The position numbers were made by a program, and so were the translations under genes. Shown piece after piece: positions 1 to 7,057 of a stretch of DNA of 45,664 nt. The first letter of the stretch is position 1. Every line of letters starts with the position of its first letter. The notes under the pieces were generated by a model. The model was not told where the DNA came from. It ran no database searches and saw nothing but the letters and a program-made list of their open reading frames with translations. Origin of the DNA: Victivallaceae bacterium. Lineage in GTDB: Bacteria > Verrucomicrobiota > Lentisphaeria > Victivallales > Victivallaceae. Where the stretch lies: the NCBI GenBank assembly GCA_028709805.1, contig JAQUTL010000023.1:1-45664 (forward strand), in the 5' to 3' direction.

Positions 1-40
1 TGAAAAAGTGAACTTATCATCGATTTTGTTATCAAAAGAC

Positions 41-69
41 TTGAAAATCAAATAAAGTTGCTATAAATT
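41..69 (+). promoter_or_regulatory. Predicted sigma70-type promoter of the sensor kinase
   Basis: TTGAAA at 41-46 is followed after 17 nt by TAAATT at 64-69, which predicts a transcript start near 76. The surrounding 100 bases are strikingly AT-rich compared with the coding sequence that follows. This is motif reading only. Confidence 0.6.
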
Positions 70-92
70 TATAGCATAATAACAATAATGAG

Positions 93-109
93 AGAAACAC
101 GGTGTTTCT
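93..109. promoter_or_regulatory. Perfect 8-1-8 palindrome over the kinase start codon
   Basis: AGAAACAC, one G, then GTGTTTCT form a perfect inverted repeat. Its right arm begins with the GTG used as the kinase start. It could be an operator just downstream of the promoter or an RNA hairpin that hides the start codon. Confidence 0.5.
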
Positions 110-2249
110 TTCACGGATTCAGGTTTACGACATCGCCTGCGAGCGCTATCGCAACCTTCAGGAGATCGAACGGAAAAACATTGAACTGCGCAACCGCGAG
201 GCGATGCTGAATCTGCTTATCAACTCCCAGCCGGCCCATATTTTCGCCAAGAACGCGGACGACCACTTCCGGTATGTGATGGCGAATCAGAAATTCGCCG
301 AATTTGTCGGATTGCCGATCAATGAGGTCATCGGGAAGACCGACCGTGAACTTTTTGCCCACTCGGAGGATGGCAGGTGGTTTGAAACTCGCGACGCCGA
401 GATCATGGCCGGTGGACAGAGCCGGAACTTTCCGGAGGCGGCGTTCGGCGCGAACGGCGTACAGATACAATTCCAGACGGTTAAGACGCCGTGCATCGGG
501 CCGAACGGGGAAAATCTTCTGCTCGGCATATCGGTGGATATTACACGCAGCGCGAATATCAGTAAAAGTCACGAGATCATCCGGCAATGTCTGGAAACCT
601 TGGTGCTCAACCCCAATCTGGAGGCCGGCATCGACTCCGCCATCGAGCAGGTGCGGAAACATATCGGAGCCGACCGGATATATCTTTTTCATTTTGACTT
701 TGAACGGCGGTGCGGCCGGTTTTACAAGGAGTTTCATAACAAGAACTGCTGTGCGCTGTTCGACGAAGCTCAGGATATTCCGCTTTCGACATCGTTCAAC
801 TGGATCAAGCATTTTAAAAACGACTGTTTTCTGACCATTCCGGACGCGCGCGACGATGCGACTCTCCAAAAATTCGGCCCGTATTATGAAAATATCATTC
901 GCATGGAGGATACCCGTTCACTCTATGGGCACCGGCTGCTCATTGCGGGAAAACTGTGGGGCTATGTCGGAATCGCTTTTGAAAAACGGCGGCGGATATT
1001 GAGCAGCGACGAATTGGATTTTGTGCAGTCGGCCGCCCGGTTTGTCGAAATCATGATCCAGCACGAACAGATGCAGTCTGAACTCCTGCGGGCGCTGAAA
1101 GACGCGAAGGCGGCGGAGAAGGCCAAAAGCTATTTTCTCGCCACAATGAGTCACGAGATCCGCACTCCGCTGAACGCGGTCATCGGGTTTTCCGAAATTT
1201 TGCAGGACGGCTCGCTGCCTCCGGAAACGCAAAAAAGCTACCTGAAGGATATTTCCGTGGCCGGCAACGCGCTTCTGGCGCTGATCAACGATGTGCTGGA
1301 CCTCTCCAAATTGGAGGCCGGGCAGATGGTGTTTGCTCCGGTCGAGACTGATTTTCCGGCGCTGGTCGACGAGGTGGCGACGATTTTTCAGCAGCGGTTC
1401 CGCGACAAGAAACTTGAGAACATCATTTGTCTGGCTCCCATGCCGACGCTGCTGATCGACAAGTTGAGAATGCGCCAGATACTGTTCAATCTGGTCGGCA
1501 ACGCGGTAAAATTCACCGACCGCGGGCATATCAAGTTGAGCGGGACGTTTACACCGAGCGGCGATTCCTGCGGAACGCTCTGTTTTTCGCTGGAGGATAC
1601 CGGATGCGGAATCTCAGAGGAGGATCAGAAACGGCTGTTTCAGCCGTTTGTGCAGTCCAACGCAATCCGCGGCACGCAGGCGGCGCAAAACGGAACTGGC
1701 CTCGGATTGGCGATCATCCGTCGGATGCTTGAGCGGCGCAACGGCGAAATCAGCGTTAAAAGCGCGCCTGGAAAAGGCTCGACGTTCACGGTGACCATGC
1801 ACCGGGTCGCCTATATTGTAAAGCGTCACGTGAACGCACCGGAGCAGTCGGCGCAAGTCGTCGCGCCGCAACACATGACTGGACGGGTTCTGGTGGTTGA
1901 CGACGTTGCGGTGAATCTGAAAGTAACGCAGGCGATGTTGACCAGGATCGGCGTTTCCAGTGTTGTGGCGAACGGACCGGTGGAGGCGCTGGAGTGTTTG
2001 AAGCAGAAGGATATAACGCTTGTACTGTGCGACCTTTGGATGCCGGTGATGAACGGCGACGAGCTTGCCCGCAAGATCAGAAAGCTGTATCCGGAGCGGA
2101 ATCTGAAACTCGTCGCGCTGACGGCCGACACTGAAACCAGCGGTACGTTTGATATGAACGAATTCAACGCCGTTCTGCATAAGCCGGTCAACATGGAGGC
2201 GCTCCGCAAACTTATCGCTGATTTCTGCGAAACCTGCGCCGGCATCTGA
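102..2249 (+). CDS. Hybrid sensor histidine kinase (PAS-GAF-HisKA-HATPase-REC)
   Basis: This 715-aa protein looks cytoplasmic, with no clear membrane segment. A PAS-like domain lies at about residues 30-150 and a GAF-like domain at about 155-320. The dimerisation helix carries the phospho-accepting H351 in MSHEIRTPLNAV. The ATPase domain shows an N box (FNLVGNAVKF), a G1 box (EDTGCGIS) and a G2 box (GTGLGLAI). A C-terminal receiver (about 592-715) has the acidic pair VVDD, the phospho-acceptor D644 in LCDLWMP, and the conserved Lys in LHKPVN. It should autophosphorylate and pass the phosphate to its own receiver; its signal and final target are unknown. The only usable in-frame start is the GTG, because a stop lies in frame at 72-74. 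The ATG at 88 is in another frame, so the N-terminus may be short or misread. A terminator separates it from the cas genes. Confidence 0.88.
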   Translation: MFLSRIQVYDIACERYRNLQEIERKNIELRNREAMLNLLINSQPAHIFAKNADDHFRYVMANQKFAEFVGLPINEVIGKTDRELFAHSEDGRWFETRDAEIMAGGQSRNFPEAAFGANGVQIQFQTVKTPCIGPNGENLLLGISVDITRSANISKSHEIIRQCLETLVLNPNLEAGIDSAIEQVRKHIGADRIYLFHFDFERRCGRFYKEFHNKNCCALFDEAQDIPLSTSFNWIKHFKNDCFLTIPDARDDATLQKFGPYYENIIRMEDTRSLYGHRLLIAGKLWGYVGIAFEKRRRILSSDELDFVQSAARFVEIMIQHEQMQSELLRALKDAKAAEKAKSYFLATMSHEIRTPLNAVIGFSEILQDGSLPPETQKSYLKDISVAGNALLALINDVLDLSKLEAGQMVFAPVETDFPALVDEVATIFQQRFRDKKLENIICLAPMPTLLIDKLRMRQILFNLVGNAVKFTDRGHIKLSGTFTPSGDSCGTLCFSLEDTGCGISEEDQKRLFQPFVQSNAIRGTQAAQNGTGLGLAIIRRMLERRNGEISVKSAPGKGSTFTVTMHRVAYIVKRHVNAPEQSAQVVAPQHMTGRVLVVDDVAVNLKVTQAMLTRIGVSSVVANGPVEALECLKQKDITLVLCDLWMPVMNGDELARKIRKLYPERNLKLVALTADTETSGTFDMNEFNAVLHKPVNMEALRKLIADFCETCAGI

Positions 2250-2306
2250 CCGCGTTCCTTGACGCAATTCACCATTCTCTCCAGCGTGATTTTGGAATGC
2301 TCCGCC

Positions 2307-2352
2307 AATAAATTCAAATATTAAAAAATATCTGAATTTATTATTTTTTTTT
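2307..2352 (+). terminator. AT-rich intrinsic terminator after the kinase
   Basis: The arms AATAAATTCA (2307-2316) and TGAATTTATT (2333-2342) pair perfectly. An inner ATATT/AATAT pairing extends the stem, and a run of T follows at 2344-2352. It ends just two bases before the cas promoter, insulating the two units. Confidence 0.75.
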
Positions 2353-2354
2353 AC

Positions 2355-2383
2355 TTGACAATGCAATTATGCAGTGATATTAA
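2355..2383 (+). promoter_or_regulatory. Promoter of the cas operon
   Basis: A consensus TTGACA at 2355-2360 is followed after 17 nt by TATTAA at 2378-2383, giving a predicted start near 2390. The 2250-2578 gap thus holds a terminator, this promoter and an untranslated leader of about 190 nt before cas6. The leader contains a 6-1-6 palindrome at 2433-2445 (CGGCAC C GTGCCG). A small reading frame at 2388-2558 (56 aa, Arg/Gly-rich) begins right at the predicted start, but I do not support it as a gene. Confidence 0.7.
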
Positions 2384-2578
2384 TAAGATGTTTGAACGGC
2401 TGCCCCTCGTGTTCCGCGGGCGGCGGTACGAACGGCACCGTGCCGGAAGCGGTGCGGTGCGGGGCGGGGTTGGCGAAAACGATTCGGTCAAAGCGTCGGA
2501 CGCGTTCCCGGACATCTGGCCAGGAACCGGCCGTCAAACGGTAATAATGTGCCGATAATCTCAAGAACGGAGATTTTT

Positions 2579-3406
2579 ATGCAGATTGAATTACAGTTGT
2601 CCGGTTCCGAAGCCGGTGTGCTTTCATTCGACTACTTCCATGAACTTTCCGCCGCGTTTTATGCGGCGCTGACCCGGAGTTTTCCGGCGTTCGCCCGGGA
2701 GCTTCATGACGGAGAATGCCGCAGCCGGATCAAACTGTTCACCTTTTCGCCGTTCAGCAGCGATCCGGCGCCGCGGCAATCTCCGCTTCCGGACGGTGAG
2801 CCGGGGCTGCGCTTCGGGTCGAGAATATGGATGCGCTATGGCTCGATTTGGCCGGAACTGCTTTATCATTTTGCGGACGCGCTTCAGAAAGAGGGGGCGA
2901 TAACAATTCGCGGGCAGAAGTTTCCGGTACTGTCGATGCAGATGGTTCCGGACCCGGAATTTGCCCCGGTCATGACCTACCGTCCGTTCGGGCAGGCGGG
3001 AGTTGTCGTGTGCCGTTACAATCTTAACGGGAAGATTGTGTTTCAGATGCCGGACGATTCGGAGCCGGACATCCCAGCCTGCGGCGAATTGATCGCCGGG
3101 AACCTGCGTCATAAACTGTTGCGACTGCGCGACCTCCGTCCCGACATCTTTGAAAACCTGATGACAATCGGCGGACTCTCCGCTGACGCGGCTGCCGCCG
3201 TTCCGATCTCCGTGGAGTTTCTGCCGCTGATGAAAGAACGCCGCTTCCGCACCAAGATGATACATCTGAAGGGATTGAATGTCAGGGGGTTCCGCGCTCC
3301 GGTGCGGATCACCGCTCCGGAGGCGATCCAGCGGATCATCTGGAATTCGGGGCTTGGCTCGATGAATTCTCAGGGGTTCGGACTGGTTGAACAGGGGAGG
3401 GACTGA
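2579..3406 (+). CDS. cas6: Cas6 CRISPR RNA endoribonuclease
   Basis: Cas6 cuts the precursor transcript inside each repeat, leaving an 8-nt repeat-derived 5' handle. The 275-aa length is normal for the family. The glycine-rich loop near the C-terminus (GLGSMNSQGFGLVE, about residues 256-269) matches the family signature GhGxxxxxGFG. I chose the ATG at 2579 because it has the Shine-Dalgarno-like sequence CGGAGA about 6 nt upstream; an earlier in-frame GTG at 2549 lacks one. It is the first gene of the cas operon, and its stop lies two bases before the cas8 start. The catalytic residues vary in this family and I cannot assign them. Confidence 0.9.
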   Translation: MQIELQLSGSEAGVLSFDYFHELSAAFYAALTRSFPAFARELHDGECRSRIKLFTFSPFSSDPAPRQSPLPDGEPGLRFGSRIWMRYGSIWPELLYHFADALQKEGAITIRGQKFPVLSMQMVPDPEFAPVMTYRPFGQAGVVVCRYNLNGKIVFQMPDDSEPDIPACGELIAGNLRHKLLRLRDLRPDIFENLMTIGGLSADAAAAVPISVEFLPLMKERRFRTKMIHLKGLNVRGFRAPVRITAPEAIQRIIWNSGLGSMNSQGFGLVEQGRD

Positions 3407-3408
3407 AC

Positions 3409-5379
3409 ATGCTGCTCAAACGGATTGACGAGACTATTTCGGAAAAACTGTTCGATCTGGAAAGCCGGCCGGACGAGGTTGAAGTCTATCTTGCGGAGCC
3501 GTCGATCGGCGAGGGGCTGGTTGAATGGACGGTGGTTGGCCGGGGATTCGCGCAGCGCCGGCAGCTGCATTACAACGATGCGACGGACGGCTCCAATAAG
3601 TTCATCAAAAGCTGGCAGAAATTCTATGCTTCCGGCGCAAAACTGGGAGAATACGAGCTGTTCAACGGCAGCACTTCGTATTTTGCCAACGGTTCCGCCA
3701 ATTTCGGCGGCGTGGCGAAGGCCGGGATTTATCTGCGTTACAGCGCCGGTTTTCTGGACTGGCTTGCCGCCTTCGATCCGGAGACGGCCGGACATTTGCG
3801 CGACGAAATTCCAAAGTTTGAGGCGCTGATGGTGAACCGGACGAACAAGCTGCTTCCGGGCGGCTGGCATAAATTCAAGATCGACCGCGCGCGCGAGCTG
3901 TGGCCGCTGATCGCGGTCTGCCGCCTGAGCAGCGGGAAATTTCTCGCACTCTGGCTCGCGGAAGATTGCGACGATGACGGCGCGGAGCTTGCCGAGTTGG
4001 GAATTGACGTTGCCCGTTCGCGCGAACTGATGAAATTCACTGTTGCGCCGGAGTGTAAGCTTATGGAAGTGATCTCGGACGAGTTTCAGTCCGGCGTCGG
4101 ATTGGGGCGCAACGCTTTCGATCACGGCTACAATCTGGACAAAATACGCCGCTCGGAATACATCCGGCTGTTGGGCGCGATTCCAGAAAACGACCGGTCA
4201 CAAATGCTTGATCTTTGGGGGCGCAAACTGGAATATCGCGTCAGGGTCGCGCCGTCGCCGGACACTTCGTGGATGATCTTTTTGCCAGAGGGAGACCTTA
4301 AATATAGCCGACTCAAAGAGTTTATTGATAATGAAAACCAAAAAGTTAGAATATACCGTGCCGGCAAAAAGAAGAAAAAGGCGGTTACTGACGACACGGA
4401 GGCGGTCAGTATCGCACCCCCGGTTTTTATCCCGATCGCCAACTGTGCGACGATTTTTCTGACCAACGTCGAGGGCAGCACCAAAAAAAAGCGGATTGTG
4501 CAGCAGATTTTCCCCTCGGTGTCATTGCAGTATCTGCAGTATTTGAACAGTGAGCTGCTTAGATCCAATATACAGGACCGGACGGTTAACTATATGAAGG
4601 CGGCGCTGACCGGTCAGGGGCGCGATACTCCGAGCGTTTATCGCTACTGGACGACGCTGTTCACTTCGGCGCTGCAAAAACGGCCGATCTCCGGTCGCGA
4701 AGTTTTCTTCAACTTTCAGCGGTTTGCCAAGAGTCATACCGGCGAGGATCTGATCGACAAGCTGGCGGCGCGACGCTATTTTGAACTGATCGGCAAGCTG
4801 CTGCGGCTTCAGCATCTGATCGTGACCGCCCAGAGCAGCCCGGAACGGCTGCGGGAAATTTCGTTTGAGTGTGAATTGAACGATATTGAACAGTTCAACG
4901 GTATAAAGACAGGAGTGTTCGGACCTATGAGTACAACAATGCCAACCGGAAGCGAGCTGATCGGAGAGGCCTGCGGTCTGCTCCGGGAAAAACAGAGGAC
5001 GAAGCTGGACAATTTTATCCGTCAGGCGTGGGCGGGGGTTCCGACGGAGGAGTTTCAACTGTTTGTGCGCGGCGCCCTGGCCGGCATGCTGCTGAACGAA
5101 CTTTGCTGGATCGTCCGTCAGAATGGGCGCAGTTTTTCCGCTACGCAGGGGATACATCCGTCGCGTCTTCGTGGCCGCGAGTTGCTGCGGATATTCGACA
5201 AAGGCATCGGGCTGTTGTTGAACCTCGGCGAAGAACAGGCGTTCAACTGCCGCATGCTGCCGTTTCTCAAGTCGCTGGAACCGGAGAGCCGGCGGGACAC
5301 GTTCAATTCCGGTCTGATTACCGGTTTGGTCTATTTTGAAAAGAAAAACGAAGACAATGAAGAGGTGAATCATGATTAA
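3409..5379 (+). CDS. cas8b: Cas8b-like large subunit of a type I-B Cascade
   Basis: This 656-aa protein sits between cas6 and cas7, the slot of the large Cascade subunit, which recognises the PAM and opens the target duplex. I assign it from position, size and the gene order rather than from a signature. It shows no convincing Cys4 zinc finger. A lysine-rich stretch (RAGKKKKKAV, about residue 320) interrupts the middle. The last 150 residues are largely helical-looking and resemble a small subunit (see the separate cas11 entry). The start at 3409 follows the cas6 stop directly, and the stop overlaps the cas7 start by 8 nt. The alternative is another Cas8 family, but cas7, cas5, cas4 and the gene order all fit I-B. 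Confidence 0.78.
   Translation: MLLKRIDETISEKLFDLESRPDEVEVYLAEPSIGEGLVEWTVVGRGFAQRRQLHYNDATDGSNKFIKSWQKFYASGAKLGEYELFNGSTSYFANGSANFGGVAKAGIYLRYSAGFLDWLAAFDPETAGHLRDEIPKFEALMVNRTNKLLPGGWHKFKIDRARELWPLIAVCRLSSGKFLALWLAEDCDDDGAELAELGIDVARSRELMKFTVAPECKLMEVISDEFQSGVGLGRNAFDHGYNLDKIRRSEYIRLLGAIPENDRSQMLDLWGRKLEYRVRVAPSPDTSWMIFLPEGDLKYSRLKEFIDNENQKVRIYRAGKKKKKAVTDDTEAVSIAPPVFIPIANCATIFLTNVEGSTKKKRIVQQIFPSVSLQYLQYLNSELLRSNIQDRTVNYMKAALTGQGRDTPSVYRYWTTLFTSALQKRPISGREVFFNFQRFAKSHTGEDLIDKLAARRYFELIGKLLRLQHLIVTAQSSPERLREISFECELNDIEQFNGIKTGVFGPMSTTMPTGSELIGEACGLLREKQRTKLDNFIRQAWAGVPTEEFQLFVRGALAGMLLNELCWIVRQNGRSFSATQGIHPSRLRGRELLRIFDKGIGLLLNLGEEQAFNCRMLPFLKSLEPESRRDTFNSGLITGLVYFEKKNEDNEEVNHD
4927..5379 (+). 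CDS. cas11b: Probable internally initiated Cas11b small subunit
   Basis: An in-frame ATG inside cas8 at 4927 is preceded by AGGAG at 4911-4915, with 11 intervening nt. From here the frame encodes 150 aa, mostly helix-forming, ending at the cas8 stop. The residues just upstream (about KTGVFGP) look like a linker. In characterised I-B, I-C and I-D systems the small subunit is translated from just such an internal start in the large-subunit gene, and no separate cas11 exists here. This makes a separate product likely, but the Shine-Dalgarno spacing is long and expression is not shown. Confidence 0.6.
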   Translation: MSTTMPTGSELIGEACGLLREKQRTKLDNFIRQAWAGVPTEEFQLFVRGALAGMLLNELCWIVRQNGRSFSATQGIHPSRLRGRELLRIFDKGIGLLLNLGEEQAFNCRMLPFLKSLEPESRRDTFNSGLITGLVYFEKKNEDNEEVNHD

Positions 5380-6337
5380 GCTTCAGTCCCAGCTTCCCGC
5401 CGCCGGCAACGCCTATATTCTGTTCGGATTTGAAGCGATCCAGGCCCGGCCGAATCTTGACCCCTATAGTGGAACATTGAGGGTCAACGATGAGACCGGT
5501 CAAGTTCAGCTATCCGATGTGTCTATTAAACACCATGTGCGTCGCGGACTCAAGGCCTATGCCAAAGACGAAAACCTGCCCCATGCCGCTGAAACCGTCT
5601 TTTATGAAAAAGAGGACGATGCGGCCAAGCCGTGCAGTCTTAAGTTGCGTCTCCAGAGGATACGCGCCGCCGCCGGCATTGCAAAGCCGAACAAGAAAGA
5701 CGCACTGAACAATACTGTCGACCTGCCGCTGTTCGGTTATGTCCAAGCGGAGCAAGGCGATAACTTCAATGTCACCAATGCGGTGAATACGCTGTTCCGC
5801 CCTGCGACCTTTCATAGATGTGAAATATATTGGCTGGGGCGCAACAACGCATTTTCCACTCTGGACAAGAAGAACGACCGGGTGAAAGACTCGGCAGGCT
5901 CGGCCACCGTCGATTCGCTGGAGTACGGTTTTTTCCTCTCATTGTGGGAGGTCAACCTCAATATGCTGCGCATCAACGCCGCCGGCAACAAGGTTATCAA
6001 CTGGGAAAATGGCGGTGCCGGAAAATGGATCGAGGCGCTGGTGAACGGCATGTGGCTGGCTTATTCAAACGAGCGCTATCCGTCATTCACCCAGCGTTCG
6101 CAGTTCGCGCAGTTTGTGCTGGGCTGGCTTCCGGACGGGGAGCTGAGTTATGAGAATCCGGCCGACCTGTATGACCGGCTCGATAAAAAACTGTTGAAAC
6201 GGCATGGCGACGCGGTCGCGGAACTCGGCCGGCTGCTGCCGGAATTTCTGGGCGGATGGGGATGCCGGAATGAAAATGTATTCGTCAAACATCAGTCGGC
6301 GAAGTTTCCGGTCGCGTTGCCGGGAGCCGGAGCATGA
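5372..6337 (+). CDS. cas7: Cas7 backbone subunit (Csh2-like)
   Basis: At 321 aa this is the repeated RRM-fold subunit that coats the crRNA along the Cascade backbone. The N-terminus runs from the start into a first strand typical of Csd2/Csh2-type Cas7. It includes the segment RVNDETGQVQLSDVSIKHHV, which resembles the family pattern of a conserved D-x-x-hK-R stretch. The start overlaps the cas8 stop by 8 nt and has GAGGTG upstream. The stop overlaps cas5 as ATGA, so translation is probably coupled. The family call rests on this motif and on gene position. Confidence 0.85.
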   Translation: MIKLQSQLPAAGNAYILFGFEAIQARPNLDPYSGTLRVNDETGQVQLSDVSIKHHVRRGLKAYAKDENLPHAAETVFYEKEDDAAKPCSLKLRLQRIRAAAGIAKPNKKDALNNTVDLPLFGYVQAEQGDNFNVTNAVNTLFRPATFHRCEIYWLGRNNAFSTLDKKNDRVKDSAGSATVDSLEYGFFLSLWEVNLNMLRINAAGNKVINWENGGAGKWIEALVNGMWLAYSNERYPSFTQRSQFAQFVLGWLPDGELSYENPADLYDRLDKKLLKRHGDAVAELGRLLPEFLGGWGCRNENVFVKHQSAKFPVALPGAGA

Positions 6338-7056
6338 GCATCCTGCTGTTCGAGCTTGCCGGCGATATGGCAATGTGGCGCAACGTTTACGAATCAATGG
6401 GATCGTATTCGAGTCTCGGACCGGCGCCGGGCAATCTGGCCGGATTGATCGGCGCGGCGCTCGGCTTCGCCTCGCCCCGCTCGCAGGCCGCCGCCGGTCA
6501 GGACTGGAAACAGCTCAAGGCGCTTGACCGGAAGGGATTTCCGTGGCCGGTGTCGTCCGAACTGTTGAGCTGGGAGCGGGAGAACGACTTTCACGTCGGC
6601 TGCCGCTGGACCGGCGGCCGGCCGCGCCGGCTGCCGTGGAACGTGAACGGCAAAAAAAAACTCAAGAGCGCGAAAACGCTTCGCATTCAGCAGCAGGTGA
6701 TCGAGTCGCCGCGCTATGAGGTGGCGGTCAGGCTGTCCGCGCCGGAGGCGTTGCGGGTGGCGGAGGCGTTGTTGACGCCGGCCTTTCCGTTGTGTCTCGG
6801 CGCTTCGTTCTGCCGCGCGGTGGTGTGCAATGTGAGAGTGGCGGAGTCGCTTACGGATTCGCCGGACTGGGCGTTTCGCGCCGACAGCGCGGTGGCGGGG
6901 GAAAGCGTGCCGTTTTCGCGGCACATTGTCAACGCCGACCAGTGCTTTGAACGCATCCGCAGCGACGGCTACTGGATTTATCCGACGCCGGACCAGCCTG
7001 GAGTGATTGCGGCGGAACCGCTGGTGCGGGGCTGGGTGACCGAACCGGAGGCGTGA
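6334..7056 (+). CDS. cas5: Cas5 Cascade subunit
   Basis: This 240-aa protein should cap the 5' handle of the crRNA in Cascade. The N-terminal strand (MSILLFELAGDMAMWRN) and the glycine-containing segment after it (PAPGNLAGLIGAALGF) match the Cas5 start pattern, in which the first strand is followed by a SxxGLLGA-like helix. Its ATG overlaps the cas7 stop as ATGA. A single C follows its stop before the GTG of cas3, so the operon is very tightly packed. Confidence 0.85.
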   Translation: MSILLFELAGDMAMWRNVYESMGSYSSLGPAPGNLAGLIGAALGFASPRSQAAAGQDWKQLKALDRKGFPWPVSSELLSWERENDFHVGCRWTGGRPRRLPWNVNGKKKLKSAKTLRIQQQVIESPRYEVAVRLSAPEALRVAEALLTPAFPLCLGASFCRAVVCNVRVAESLTDSPDWAFRADSAVAGESVPFSRHIVNADQCFERIRSDGYWIYPTPDQPGVIAAEPLVRGWVTEPEA

Positions 7057-7057
7057 C

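Noticed and set aside
2388..2558. A 56-aa frame in the cas leader
   Set aside because: Starts right at the predicted transcript start and is Arg/Gly-rich without protein-like pattern. Mentioned only as a possible leader peptide.
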